From: Saccharicrinis fermentans DSM 9555 = JCM 21142
GTDB taxonomy: Bacteria; Bacteroidota; Bacteroidia; Bacteroidales; Marinilabiliaceae
NCBI RefSeq assembly: GCF_000517085.1
Contig: NZ_KI912107.1
Coordinates: 4,275,980-4,339,979 of the forward strand
DNA length: 64,000 nucleotides
Direction: 5' to 3'
A program made the translations under genes and the position numbers. How positions within the stretch are numbered: the stretch's first letter is position 1; every line of letters starts with the position of its first letter. Below, in pieces: positions 10,594-19,954 of the stretch. The notes beneath the pieces were generated by a model. It did not search any database and was not told the DNA's origin. It worked only from the letters and a program-made list of their open reading frames with translations.

Positions 10594-11472
10594 TTATTTC
10601 CTTAAGGCCTCTGCCCCACTAACAATTTCAAGAATCTCATTTGTAATGGAACTTTGTCGCGCTTTATTATAACTTAACTGCAATTCACTTATCAAGTCTG
10701 AAGCATTATCGGTTGCCTTATGCATCGAAGTCATTCTGGCACCATGCTCAGCAGCCACAGAATCCAACACAGTTTTAAAAAAGATAGTCTTCAAGGCTTT
10801 CGGAATAAGCTCACTCACAATCGTTTTTTCATCTGGCTCATATAAATATACAGATGCATGTCTCGGATCCTTTTCAGGTAACTGAAGGGGGAGAAACTGT
10901 TGGATCGTAGCATTTTGGACTGCAGCATTAACGAATTCATTATACGCAACAAAAACACGGTCATACTTCTTTTTTCGGAAGTCATCAAAAATACGGTTTG
11001 ATATATCTTCCACCGCACTATAACTAAGATGATTATAGATATCATTTTTTTCATCTACGCAAAGAATACCTGCAGATTTCAGGAGCTTTTCACCTTGCTT
11101 TCCAATAGCCAGCACATCCAAAGATGCATTTTTAAAGAGCGATGCATATTCTTCCTTTATCAGCTTTGTTACCTCTTTCACAACATTGGAATTAAAAGCA
11201 CCACACAAGCCCCTGTTACTAGTAATCATTACTACAAGCACCCGCTTGGTTTCTCTCACATCGGCCAAATCAATTTCTATACTATCATCTTCCACTGAGT
11301 TAATCAGGTCGTAGATAATCTCATTGAGTTTATCTGCATAAGGTCTCATTCGAACAATATTATCCTGTGCTTTTTTCAGCTTAGCAGCGGATACCAGTTT
11401 CATGGCACTGGTCACTTGTCGAGTTGTTTTAACCGAATCTATGCGTGTACGTATATCTTTTAAGCTAGCCAT
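10594..11472 (-). CDS. atpG: ATP synthase F1 subunit gamma
   Basis: Central rotor stalk of the F1Fo ATP synthase. 292 residues with the family N-terminus MASLKDIRTRIDSVKTTRQV and the C-terminal helix SYNKARQSSITNEILEIVSG that penetrates the alpha3beta3 ring. Last gene of the cluster, 24 bases after atpA. No beta or epsilon gene follows. Confidence 0.97.
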   Translation of the reverse strand: MASLKDIRTRIDSVKTTRQVTSAMKLVSAAKLKKAQDNIVRMRPYADKLNEIIYDLINSVEDDSIEIDLADVRETKRVLVVMITSNRGLCGAFNSNVVKEVTKLIKEEYASLFKNASLDVLAIGKQGEKLLKSAGILCVDEKNDIYNHLSYSAVEDISNRIFDDFRKKKYDRVFVAYNEFVNAAVQNATIQQFLPLQLPEKDPRHASVYLYEPDEKTIVSELIPKALKTIFFKTVLDSVAAEHGARMTSMHKATDNASDLISELQLSYNKARQSSITNEILEIVSGAEALRK

Positions 11473-11496
11473 CAGCTAATCATATTATTATAATTC

Positions 11497-13086
11497 TTAT
11501 TCCTCTTCAACCACCTTAAATCTTCGGGCTATATCGGCAGCTACTTCCTTAAGAACGTTGGTTTCTGCATCAGATATTATTCCATTTCCAAGAGCCTCTA
11601 TCACTTCCTTATGTTTCATTTCCAGGTCATCGATAAAGCTTCGCTCAAACTCTTTAACCTTTACCAGAGGCACATCCGACAACAACCCTTGCGTTCCACA
11701 ATAGATCAATGCCACCTGGTGTGCTATTTTTACCGGTGCATATTGCGCCTGTTTTAACAACTCCACATTCTTACCTCCCTTGTCAAGAACAGCTCTAGTA
11801 GCTGCATCCATATCTGAACCAAACTTAGAAAAAGCTTCCAGTTCTCTATATTGTGCCTGATCTAACTTCAAAGTACCCGACACTTTTTTCATGGACTTTA
11901 TTTGTGCATTACCACCCACACGTGAGACTGAGATACCCACGTTAATCGCCGGACGAATACCTGCGTTAAACAAATTTCCCTCCAGGAATATCTGACCATC
12001 AGTAATGGAGATCACATTGGTGGGAATATAAGCAGATACATCACCTGCCTGCGTTTCAATAATAGGCAACGCAGTTAAAGAACCTCCTCCTTTTACTTTC
12101 CCTTTGATAGACTCCGGTAGATCATTCATTTGAACAGCAATCTCATCGGAATCGATAATTTTTGCAGCCCTTTCCAACAAACGAGAGTGTAAGTAAAACA
12201 CATCACCCGGATAAGCTTCTCTACCAGGTGGACGACGTAACAACAAGGAAACTTCACGGTAGGATACAGCCTGCTTCGACAAATCATCATAAATTATTAA
12301 GGCAGCTCTACCCGTATCTCTAAAATACTCACCAAGAGCAGTACCCGTAAAGGGGGCATAAAACTGCATGGCAGCAGGATAAGAAGCACTAGCAGACACC
12401 ACGGTGGTATATTCCATTGCCCCGTACTTCTCCAGTGTTTTTACAATCTGAGCCACCGTAGAACCCTTTTGTCCGATGGCCACATAAATACAATAGACAG
12501 GCTTTCCTTTTTCAAAATTATCACGTTGATTGATAATAGTATCAATGGCTACAGCCGTCTTTCCTGTTTGACGATCTCCAATAATTAACTCACGTTGTCC
12601 CCTACCGATGGGAATCATTGAATCAATGGCCTTCAAACCTGTTTGCAAAGGTTCTTGAACAGGCTGTCGATAAATTACACCTGGTGCTTTTCTCTCCAAG
12701 GGAAACTCAAACAACGCTCCGTCAATACTACCTTTACCATCAATCGGGTCACCATTGGTATCGATCACACGGCCTAACATACCATCACCTACCATAACAG
12801 AAGCAATTGTTCCGGTACGCTTTACAATATCCCCTTCTTTAATCTCATGTGACGCACCCAAAAGTACAACACCCACATTATCTTGTTCCAGGTTTAAAAC
12901 AACACCTTTGCAGGACTCAAATTCAACCAGCTCATTAGCTCTCACGTTGTTAAGCCCGTATACACGCGCAATACCATCACCCACCTGGAGCACTGTACCC
13001 ACCTCTTCCAGGTTAGTTTCTGTTGTAAAACCTTGTATTTGCTTTTTTAATAGTTCCGAAACCTCGGCAGGTCTAATATTTTCCAT
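11497..13086 (-). CDS. atpA: ATP synthase F1 subunit alpha
   Basis: 529 residues. Non-catalytic nucleotide-binding subunit of F1. Walker A GDRQTGKT at residues 170-177, [11 protein letters not shown] before it, and the VGLNVRA-like N-terminal barrel. The C-terminal helical domain ends RRFKVVEEE. Lies between atpH (28 bases upstream) and atpG in the usual order. Confidence 0.98.
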   Translation of the reverse strand: MENIRPAEVSELLKKQIQGFTTETNLEEVGTVLQVGDGIARVYGLNNVRANELVEFESCKGVVLNLEQDNVGVVLLGASHEIKEGDIVKRTGTIASVMVGDGMLGRVIDTNGDPIDGKGSIDGALFEFPLERKAPGVIYRQPVQEPLQTGLKAIDSMIPIGRGQRELIIGDRQTGKTAVAIDTIINQRDNFEKGKPVYCIYVAIGQKGSTVAQIVKTLEKYGAMEYTTVVSASASYPAAMQFYAPFTGTALGEYFRDTGRAALIIYDDLSKQAVSYREVSLLLRRPPGREAYPGDVFYLHSRLLERAAKIIDSDEIAVQMNDLPESIKGKVKGGGSLTALPIIETQAGDVSAYIPTNVISITDGQIFLEGNLFNAGIRPAINVGISVSRVGGNAQIKSMKKVSGTLKLDQAQYRELEAFSKFGSDMDAATRAVLDKGGKNVELLKQAQYAPVKIAHQVALIYCGTQGLLSDVPLVKVKEFERSFIDDLEMKHKEVIEALGNGIISDAETNVLKEVAADIARRFKVVEEE

Positions 13087-13114
13087 TCATACAATTTTAA
13101 CAGGTAGTAATTAA

Positions 13115-13651
13115 CTAACTCAACAGTCTCTTTTTAATTTGCTTCAACTTATTGGCCACCGTAGCATCCATCATCTTTCCATCCACCATTAAAATAAAAC
13201 CACCAATCAGGTTATCCCTAACCCGCACTGTCAGTTCTATCTGAGACCCCAACTCTTTATGAAGCAACTCTTTAATAGCCAGCAGATAGTCCTCATCCAA
13301 CGCAAAAGCAGTATATAACGATACAGACTTAATATTTTTCTCCTCCTTATAAAAGTCAACATAATTTCGGGCTATAGAAGCCAACATAAGTTCGCGCCTA
13401 TTATCCACCATGATATTTAAGAAATTCATGGTTAAATCGCTTACATACTTATCAAAAATATTTTTTAGCGCCTTTTTCTTTTTACTGGGGGTAATCACCG
13501 GACTTTTCAAAAGCTCATTAAACTCCTCTGTATTATTACAATAATCCCAGAGCATAGTCATGTCTTTATACACATTCTCCACCTGGCCTTTTTCCTTACT
13601 CAAAAGAAATAAAGCCTTTGCATATCTTACGGAAATTAAACTGTTGTTCAT
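13115..13651 (-). CDS. atpH: ATP synthase F1 subunit delta (OSCP)
   Basis: 178 residues, family length. N-terminal ISVRYAKALFLLSKEKGQ and C-terminal LTVRVRDNLIGGFILMVDGKM are the conserved delta/OSCP ends. It tethers F1 to the peripheral stalk. The 95-base gap to atpF (13652-13746) is the largest inside the operon; no terminator is seen in it. Confidence 0.95.
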   Translation of the reverse strand: MNNSLISVRYAKALFLLSKEKGQVENVYKDMTMLWDYCNNTEEFNELLKSPVITPSKKKKALKNIFDKYVSDLTMNFLNIMVDNRRELMLASIARNYVDFYKEEKNIKSVSLYTAFALDEDYLLAIKELLHKELGSQIELTVRVRDNLIGGFILMVDGKMMDATVANKLKQIKKRLLS

Positions 13652-13746
13652 GTGTTATTTATTGTGCATTTAAGGTCACATGCTGCAGCGTTAAAACTTA
13701 GGCTAAAAATTAAATCTTAAGGCTATATCATTTCCCCACTCCGTAA

Positions 13747-14244
13747 TTAATTAAATTTTACATTCTCAAGGTAGCTATCAATAATAGCTCTTTGCTTGTT
13801 GTCGTCTTTTAATTCAGATTGGATGATAAGACCAGCAATATCAACCGACAATTCGGCCACCTGCTTTTTTAATTCCTTCATGGCAGCTACCTTTTCTGCC
13901 ACTATTTGTTTTCTCGCTGAATCGATTATTTTATCGGCTTCCTGACTTGCACCAAGGCGAGCCTCCGCTATGATTTTATCCTTCAGCTCACGGGTTTCCT
14001 TCAACAGCTCGTCTCGCTCATCTTTAGCAGCATCCATCATCTCCTGCCTAACCTTGACCAGATTATCTATTTCAGCCTTGGCCTTTTCGGCAGCTTGCAG
14101 CGATTGCTCTATGGTCTCATTCCTAACATTTAAAGCATGTAAGATAGGTCCCCATGCATATTTCTTTAGGATAAATACCAAAAAAACAAAAGAAAGAGTA
14201 GTCCAAAAAACTAAACCCGGATCGGGTGTTAATATAAAATCCAT
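13747..14244 (-). CDS. atpF: ATP synthase Fo subunit b
   Basis: 165 residues. One N-terminal membrane helix (PGLVFWTTLSFVFLVFILKK) followed by a long charged amphipathic helix rich in Ala, Glu and Lys (residues 45-150), the peripheral-stalk coiled coil. Lies between atpE and atpH. Confidence 0.96.
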   Translation of the reverse strand: MDFILTPDPGLVFWTTLSFVFLVFILKKYAWGPILHALNVRNETIEQSLQAAEKAKAEIDNLVKVRQEMMDAAKDERDELLKETRELKDKIIAEARLGASQEADKIIDSARKQIVAEKVAAMKELKKQVAELSVDIAGLIIQSELKDDNKQRAIIDSYLENVKFN

Positions 14245-14280
14245 ACGCCTCGTTTTAAATAATCAAACACCTAAAGAAAG

Positions 14281-14487
14281 TTATCCTTTAAGAAGAGCAA
14301 CTACAATAGCAAATAGGGCTAATCCTTCAATAAGTGCAGCTGCAATAATCATAGCAGTTTGTATTTTTGAGGAAATTTCGGGCTGACGTGCCATTGCTTC
14401 CATCGCTCCGAAAGCTAATTTCCCAATTCCTAGGCCTGCACCTAATACGATAATTCCCAGACCTACAGCTGTAAGAGAAAGTGTCAT
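14281..14487 (-). CDS. atpE: ATP synthase Fo subunit c
   Basis: 68 residues forming two membrane helices with the polar loop MARQPE. The ion-binding carboxylate is Glu54 in ALIEGLALF. The residue after it is Gly rather than Thr and no Na+-type Gln/Thr set is visible, so proton coupling is the likely mode. Located between atpB and atpF. Confidence 0.97.
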   Translation of the reverse strand: MTLSLTAVGLGIIVLGAGLGIGKLAFGAMEAMARQPEISSKIQTAMIIAAALIEGLALFAIVVALLKG

Positions 14488-14524
14488 AATTTTATAATTT
14501 TATAAATGTATATTAAATGATTCC

Positions 14525-15607
14525 TTAATGTTCATAATCTTCAACCGCCATTCCAATAAATAAAGCCGATAACAATGTAAAAATATAAGCTTGTAAAACA
14601 GCTACCAATAATTCAAGTGATAGCATAATCACAGACAATATAACGGATACCGGGGAAATATAAATTGTTTTTAAAATAAAGACGAGTGAAACCAAACTTA
14701 ATATAACGATATGTCCGGCTGTTATATTAGCCAGTAAACGAATCATCAGTGCAAATGGTTTCGTAAACAGTCCTATAATTTCAACGGGAACTAATATTAA
14801 CTTTACAAAAAAGGGAACTCCCGGAGCTGTTAATGTGTGTTTCCAGTAGCCCTTACTGCCATTAATATTAGTCAATAAAAATGTGATAACAGCCAATACC
14901 ATCGTTACCGATATATTACCAGTAAAGTTACTTCCTCCAGGGAAAAATGGTATTAAACCCAACAAATTATTAATCCATATAAAAAAGAAAACAGTCAGCA
15001 AGTAAGGCACAAATTTATGTGCCTTTTGAGGACAAATTTGGGCTTCCACAATATCCTCCTTCACAAACAAGATAATAGGCTCCACAAATGCCTGTATTCC
15101 TTTGGGCTTTGCCGGACCAGCTCTATAGGCCCTTGCCGAAGCCACAAATATCCATATAATCAAAGCAATAGACAACCACATGGACCAAACATTTCGTTTC
15201 AAAGAAAAATCCAATGGCACATCATTGCTAATATGTCCTAACGCATCTTTATAAATAGTACCCTCTGCATCTGTTTTATAAATCTTACCATGGTGATACA
15301 AAAAGTAACTCCCTTTACTTTCGGCTATATGCGTGTCATCGTCAAACTTGGAATATAAGAAAAAATGTACTTGACCCTGATCGTATAATATAATAGGTAA
15401 AGGTATCTCAATGTGCTTCTCGTGCTCACCCTCACCCCATGAAAGGATGTGCCATACGTGCGCATCCGATATATGATGCATAATCAAACTGGTTGGATCA
15501 AAAGCCTTTTCACTTGGTTCTGAAGGCACCTCTTCTTCGGAAGCATACATGCTTGAATAAAAGACACTCGCGAGCAACATTAGTACACAAAGAAATTTCC
15601 TCATCAC
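14525..15607 (-). CDS. atpB: ATP synthase Fo subunit a
   Basis: 360 residues, longer than enterobacterial subunit a (about 270) because of an N-terminal signal peptide (MMRKFLCVLMLLASVFYSSMYA) and an extra periplasmic region of roughly 110 residues, as is usual in Bacteroidota. Essential Arg is in the MIRLLANITAGHIVI helix; HKFVPYLLTVFFFIWINNLL is another conserved helix. Forms the proton half-channels with the c ring. Confidence 0.96.
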   Translation of the reverse strand: MMRKFLCVLMLLASVFYSSMYASEEEVPSEPSEKAFDPTSLIMHHISDAHVWHILSWGEGEHEKHIEIPLPIILYDQGQVHFFLYSKFDDDTHIAESKGSYFLYHHGKIYKTDAEGTIYKDALGHISNDVPLDFSLKRNVWSMWLSIALIIWIFVASARAYRAGPAKPKGIQAFVEPIILFVKEDIVEAQICPQKAHKFVPYLLTVFFFIWINNLLGLIPFFPGGSNFTGNISVTMVLAVITFLLTNINGSKGYWKHTLTAPGVPFFVKLILVPVEIIGLFTKPFALMIRLLANITAGHIVILSLVSLVFILKTIYISPVSVILSVIMLSLELLVAVLQAYIFTLLSALFIGMAVEDYEH

Positions 15608-15633
15608 AATTTTAAATCAATCGAACATTTATT

Positions 15634-16023
15634 TCAATCATTTCTTACGACAATAACAACCGAAAAGTTAAGATAAACCAAATAATTTATCATGAAAAAT
15701 AAAGCAATGCCCTCTTTTTGGTGATGATCGCCCAATAAAAAGGGAAGAATATAAATAAGCGCGGCCACCATTTTTATAACAACTCCAGCCAAAATAACGC
15801 TAACGCTATATATAATAATCTTTTTGTTGCGATATTTGGTGAGCAGAGCTGTTAAAACAAATATCAGAAAGAGAAATATCTGTCCTTCCAATACAATTTT
15901 CCATAAATCCTTGTAGAAAAAATAAGTGACAACACCATTTAACAAGAGTAATACAAAAAAAAGTATCAGGTAATAGAGGGGCAATCGCCATCTACTATAT
16001 GTGCTATGATTATTTTTTAGCAC
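15634..16023 (-). CDS. small membrane protein at the head of the atp cluster (AtpI-like)
   Basis: 129 residues with four predicted membrane helices (near 15-35, 45-62, 72-94 and 105-125). It starts within the last 14 bases of the bactofilin gene and ends 26 bases before atpB, so it is co-transcribed with the ATP synthase. The position and topology resemble AtpI-type assembly proteins for the c ring, but sequence identity cannot be confirmed by eye. Confidence 0.75.
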   Translation of the reverse strand: MLKNNHSTYSRWRLPLYYLILFFVLLLLNGVVTYFFYKDLWKIVLEGQIFLFLIFVLTALLTKYRNKKIIIYSVSVILAGVVIKMVAALIYILPFLLGDHHQKEGIALFFMINYLVYLNFSVVIVVRND

Positions 16024-16393
16024 TGTTTGCCTGAGGTTCTACCATACCAGAACTACCTCCCATTTGACATTTACCAGTAAACACCGCGCCTGGCTCAATG
16101 GTCAACTTACTGGTTTCGATGTCTCCCACCAACTTTGATGTTGCCTTTAATGAAAGCAATTCTTTCACCATCACTTTACCTTCTAAAGCACCTTCAATCT
16201 CTGAGTTAAGACAATTAACCTCTCCTTTAACTTTTCCTTTAGCACCAATCACCACTTTTCCTTTAGATGCAATATTACCTTCTATTTCACCGTCAATTCG
16301 GATGCTTTCAGTGGTTTCGATATTACCTATAATTTTAGTACCTGAACCAATTAGGTTATGTAATTTAGTTTCGGGTTCGTAAGACTTTGCCAT
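16010..16393 (-). CDS. bactofilin (polymer-forming cytoskeletal protein)
   Basis: 127 residues. Core of right-handed beta-helix repeats: GTKIIGNIETTESIRIDGEI, then GKVVIGAKGKVKGEV, then SKLVGDIETSKLTIEPGAVF, with the short disordered ends of bactofilins. Forms filaments at the membrane and often organises cell-wall enzymes. It is first in the cluster leading into the atp genes and overlaps the next gene by 14 bases, a gene order common in this phylum. Confidence 0.93.
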   Translation of the reverse strand: MAKSYEPETKLHNLIGSGTKIIGNIETTESIRIDGEIEGNIASKGKVVIGAKGKVKGEVNCLNSEIEGALEGKVMVKELLSLKATSKLVGDIETSKLTIEPGAVFTGKCQMGGSSGMVEPQANSAKK

Positions 16394-16521
16394 ATTTTAT
16401 GATTTTAATTGTTGCTTATAATTTTTCCAATGTCAAAGAAAATAAAAAAATGATGTAATATTAATATACTTCCCTTAAAAAATACCTATCAAAAGTATTT
16501 CTATGCTATCCATACCTTATC

Positions 16522-18333
16522 TTACATTAATAATTTCTCAATCTTGTTCAATTGCATTTCTTTATTCACCTGCCTTAACTTTTTAGCGGTTTCGGTATAG
16601 TACACATGCTTACTAAGAAAAGCATGCTGCTTTTTGTTCCATTCCTTTTGTGAAATTTTACCCTTATAGTTACATAATTCTTCCCAAAGCTTTTCTGATA
16701 ATGGAATAAAATCAGCCCTTCCCAAATAGTCAAGGTCTGCATCTTTAATAATTTTCTCCATCAACAAAGTTGGTTCAGTATTACTTTCGGTGGCCATAAT
16801 CAATTGACTAACGGCTTCAATTTCACTTTTAGTATATAAAAAATGAGGTAATATTTCTTTTGCAATTCTCACACTTTGAACCTCATGCTTCATTGGGTTC
16901 ATCATATAACCTGTATCATGGAACAAAGCAGCGGTTTTAACCAGCAATAACTCCTTACTATTTAAGCCTTCAGCTCTACCCAAAACCTCCACTTGGGTAC
17001 AAACATCGATGGTATGTTTTATACTATGATATTTAAAAGACGAAGGAAGCTCCATACGCAACTGACCCAATACCACTTCCTCCAAATCATTATAACGAAT
17101 CCATTGAAGCTTCGTAAAAAAATCTTCATTGGGATAAATACCTTCACCTTTGACAGAAAGGTGTGGCACGATACCCTTTACAAAATACATATCTGTTTCT
17201 CCCTTATATTTAATAGGCATCTTACCCCTATATTCACATTCAAAAAAATCTTTCACCAGCTGATATGTAACACCTGAAATATTTATTTTGCCTGCCACAC
17301 CTGATGACTCCATCCTACTGGCTATATTTACCGTGTCACCCCAAATATCAAACGACAGCTTCTTTCGCCCTACCACACCGGAAATTACCGGACCGGTATG
17401 AATACCCACGCGTAGCTCCCAGAAATCTTTTCCACTTTTGGGTGCATTCTGCCCCTTCTCTTGCATAAAACGTTGCATTTCTATGGCTGCCATCACAACC
17501 TCAATGGGGTTGGTCCTATTTTTCTCTGGTAATCCACCGGCACACATATAAGCATCGCCTATGGTTTTTATCTTCTCTATCCTATACTTATCTGCTACCT
17601 CGTCGAAATGTACAAAAAAACGATCCAGCTCATCAATTAAATTCTCCGGATTCATATGCTCCACAATCTTTGTAAATCCTTGTATATCGGCAAACAAAAC
17701 TGTTGTCTTTTCATACTTAACAGATGCCCTTTGTGTTAACTTGGGCACTTCTGTAAGTGGAGGCTGAGGACGAATAATATACTTTTTTAACAAGGGTGCA
17801 ATGGAATCACGTTGCCAGGAATGGGCATCACCTTTACCTCTCAAACTTATCTTTAAGATCGTAATCCCAAAAACAATCAGCAACAACAATAGAATAGTCG
17901 AAAACAAATATCTGTTGTATGGTGCTTTTATTTCCAAGTAAACAGTTTGTGTACAAACCTTTGATTCCAGCACAAATGCATATGTTCCATGATCTAAACC
18001 ACCATAGCTAACACTGTTTTTTAATGTCCATTCCCCAAATCCCGCATCCAATCCTTTCAGATAATAGCGCACCAACTGCACATGATTAATATCGGGAGGC
18101 ACAAAATTGAACTCCACAAATGTAAATTTATTCGCATTTACCTCTATTGTGTCCGATATCCTTGATAACGGAATGGTATCTCCACAAAGAATAATAGAAC
18201 TTATTATTTTTTTTCTTATATTCTTATTAAAAATACCTTCCTTTGCAAAGCAGTTATAGTCCTGTAATGTTAAGAGAAATAGAACAACTAAAACAAGTCT
18301 CCGGGCACTTTTGATTAAAACTTTATTAGTCAC
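16522..18333 (-). CDS. membrane-bound class III adenylate cyclase with C-terminal HD domain
   Basis: 603 residues. Signal/anchor at 12-24, an extracytoplasmic beta-sandwich (about 60-137, Y_Y_Y-like), a membrane helix at 142-162, a class III cyclase domain (205-390) and an HD domain (430-545). The cyclase has both metal Asp (D216 in FADIQGF, D260 in TIGDAYM), K256 and D329 as the adenine-selecting pair, and N336/R340 in DTVNIASR, so it should be active and make cAMP. The HD domain shows H440, HD472-473 and D531/D533. Transcribed alone, divergent from the stress-protein gene. Confidence 0.85.
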   Translation of the reverse strand: MTNKVLIKSARRLVLVVLFLLTLQDYNCFAKEGIFNKNIRKKIISSIILCGDTIPLSRISDTIEVNANKFTFVEFNFVPPDINHVQLVRYYLKGLDAGFGEWTLKNSVSYGGLDHGTYAFVLESKVCTQTVYLEIKAPYNRYLFSTILLLLLIVFGITILKISLRGKGDAHSWQRDSIAPLLKKYIIRPQPPLTEVPKLTQRASVKYEKTTVLFADIQGFTKIVEHMNPENLIDELDRFFVHFDEVADKYRIEKIKTIGDAYMCAGGLPEKNRTNPIEVVMAAIEMQRFMQEKGQNAPKSGKDFWELRVGIHTGPVISGVVGRKKLSFDIWGDTVNIASRMESSGVAGKINISGVTYQLVKDFFECEYRGKMPIKYKGETDMYFVKGIVPHLSVKGEGIYPNEDFFTKLQWIRYNDLEEVVLGQLRMELPSSFKYHSIKHTIDVCTQVEVLGRAEGLNSKELLLVKTAALFHDTGYMMNPMKHEVQSVRIAKEILPHFLYTKSEIEAVSQLIMATESNTEPTLLMEKIIKDADLDYLGRADFIPLSEKLWEELCNYKGKISQKEWNKKQHAFLSKHVYYTETAKKLRQVNKEMQLNKIEKLLM

Positions 18334-18423
18334 AGCAGATTGTTTTAATCTATAATTCTTGATTTTTTACCAAAAGTAGTATATTTATTTCGCAAAATAA
18401 ACCGTATATTTTAAATAAACCTC

Positions 18424-19257
18424 ATGGAGAACTCTGAAAACATAATATTGGTACCGTATGACTTCACCGAAGTTGCCATGCATGCAGTAGACCATGCCAA
18501 GTCTATCTCAAGCAAAAACAATATTAAAATTTGCCTGTTGCATATTGTTAAAAAAGATAGCGACATTGAACCTTCCCTTCAAAAACTAAACGAAGAAACG
18601 GCTCTTATAAAGGATAAATACAACATAGAAACCCAAGGTATTGTAAGAGAGGGAACCATCTTTAAAACCATCAACGAAGTAGCGCAAGAAATGAATGCTA
18701 TTATGGTTATTATGGGAACACATGGTATCCGAGGAATGCAAAAACTGACCGGGAGCTGGGCTCTAAAGGTTATTGTTGGTTCTAAAATACCATTTTTTGT
18801 GGTTCAAGAAAAACCGATCGACTGCGAAGTGAAAAAAATTGTCTTCCCCGTAGATTTTAAAACCGAAAATAAAGAAAAATTATACTGGGCAGAATTTATT
18901 TCTAAACTAGTTAACACCTAAATATATCTTTTAAGCAGTTCCACAAAAGACGGTGTTATAGAACCCAGAACAAAAGCTAACTTGGTTTTTTGTAAAAAAT
19001 TCTTCGAAGAAAAGGGTATTGACTACGAACTATCCTTATCGGAAGGTAAAGGCTCCTTTGCACAAGAAACCATTAATTTTGCGGACAACATTGAGGCGGC
19101 TGCCATCATAATCATGACTACCAGAGACATTGCTTTTCATGATTATATACTTGGAGCCAACGAACAACAAATCATCGCCAATAGCTACAAAGTACCTGTT
19201 ATGGTGATAAACCCAAGAACCGATTTAATGAAATATGGTTACGGAGGTGGATTTTAA
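18424..19257 (+). pseudogene. universal stress protein, two UspA domains, interrupted by one in-frame stop
   Basis: The first part (18424-18921, 165 residues) carries a complete N-terminal UspA domain (NIILVPYDFTEVAMHAVDHA; MGTHGIRGMQK) and the start of the second. A TAA at 18919-18921 ends it, but translation continues in the same frame (IYLLSSSTKDGVIEPRT...) through 19257 and completes the second domain (IIIMTTRDIAFHDYILGA; C-terminus LMKYGYGGGF). Lys AAA to TAA is the simplest change. The protein may act as a truncated single-domain form, or the gene may be dying. Confidence 0.85.
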
Positions 19258-19284
19258 TTTTAAGAAAAAATGATCATCCTTAAA

Positions 19285-19312
19285 CAACGACCATGCAGTC
19301 GTTGTTTTTTTT
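19285..19312 (+). terminator. Rho-independent terminator after the stress-protein gene
   Basis: Perfect 7-bp stem CAACGAC (19285-19291) with GTCGTTG (19298-19304), 6-base loop, followed by nine T. Sits 28 bases after the stop codon. Confidence 0.85.
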
Positions 19313-19324
19313 TAAGTAATAAAA

Positions 19325-19332
19325 TATTTTTG
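19325..19332 (+). promoter_or_regulatory. -7 box TATTTTTG for rdgB
   Basis: Exact fit to TAnnTTTG, 29 bases before the rdgB start codon and directly after a terminator, which supports a fresh transcription start. Confidence 0.5.
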
Positions 19333-19361
19333 CATTCATTCATAACGTTATCTATATTAAC

Positions 19362-19937
19362 ATGAAACTTGTTTTTGCAACCAACAATCATCATAAACTC
19401 CAAGAACTTCAAGAAATCTTGGGCACAGCGATAGCTTTAAAAAGCTTAGATGATATTCATTGCAACACCGAGATTCCTGAAACAGGAATGACCCTCGAAG
19501 CAAATGCCTCCCAGAAATCAAGATATATTTACGACAACTATCATCTCAACTGTTTTGCAGATGATACAGGACTGGAGATTGAAGCACTAAATGGTGAGCC
19601 GGGCGTATTCAGCGCCCGCTATGCTGGCGAAGAAAAGGATGCACTAAAAAATATGCATAAAGTTCTGCATAAGATGCAAGGCATAGAAAACAGAAAAGCA
19701 AGATTCAGAACTGTTATTTCGTTGATCATAGACCAAACGGAGTACCAATTCGAAGGCATCGTCAATGGACTTATTAAAACCGAGGCATCAGGAACCAAAG
19801 GATTTGGCTACGACCCTATTTTCATACCGGAAGGATATCCTATTTCTTTTGCCGAAATGGATTCAATGGAAAAAAATAAAATAAGTCATCGCGCTAGAGC
19901 CGTTGAAAAACTGGTTCATTTTTTAAAAACACGATAG
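19362..19937 (+). CDS. rdgB: dITP/XTP pyrophosphatase (RdgB/HAM1 family)
   Basis: Hydrolyses non-canonical purine triphosphates to monophosphates and keeps them out of DNA. 191 residues, family length. Motifs: [17 protein letters not shown] (N-terminus), [20 protein letters not shown] with the catalytic Asp, [13 protein letters not shown], and the C-terminal [10 protein letters not shown]. The gene precedes porZ by 17 bases and may be co-transcribed with it. Confidence 0.95.
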   Translation: MKLVFATNNHHKLQELQEILGTAIALKSLDDIHCNTEIPETGMTLEANASQKSRYIYDNYHLNCFADDTGLEIEALNGEPGVFSARYAGEEKDALKNMHKVLHKMQGIENRKARFRTVISLIIDQTEYQFEGIVNGLIKTEASGTKGFGYDPIFIPEGYPISFAEMDSMEKNKISHRARAVEKLVHFLKTR

Positions 19938-19954
19938 ATACAATATCTTTTACT

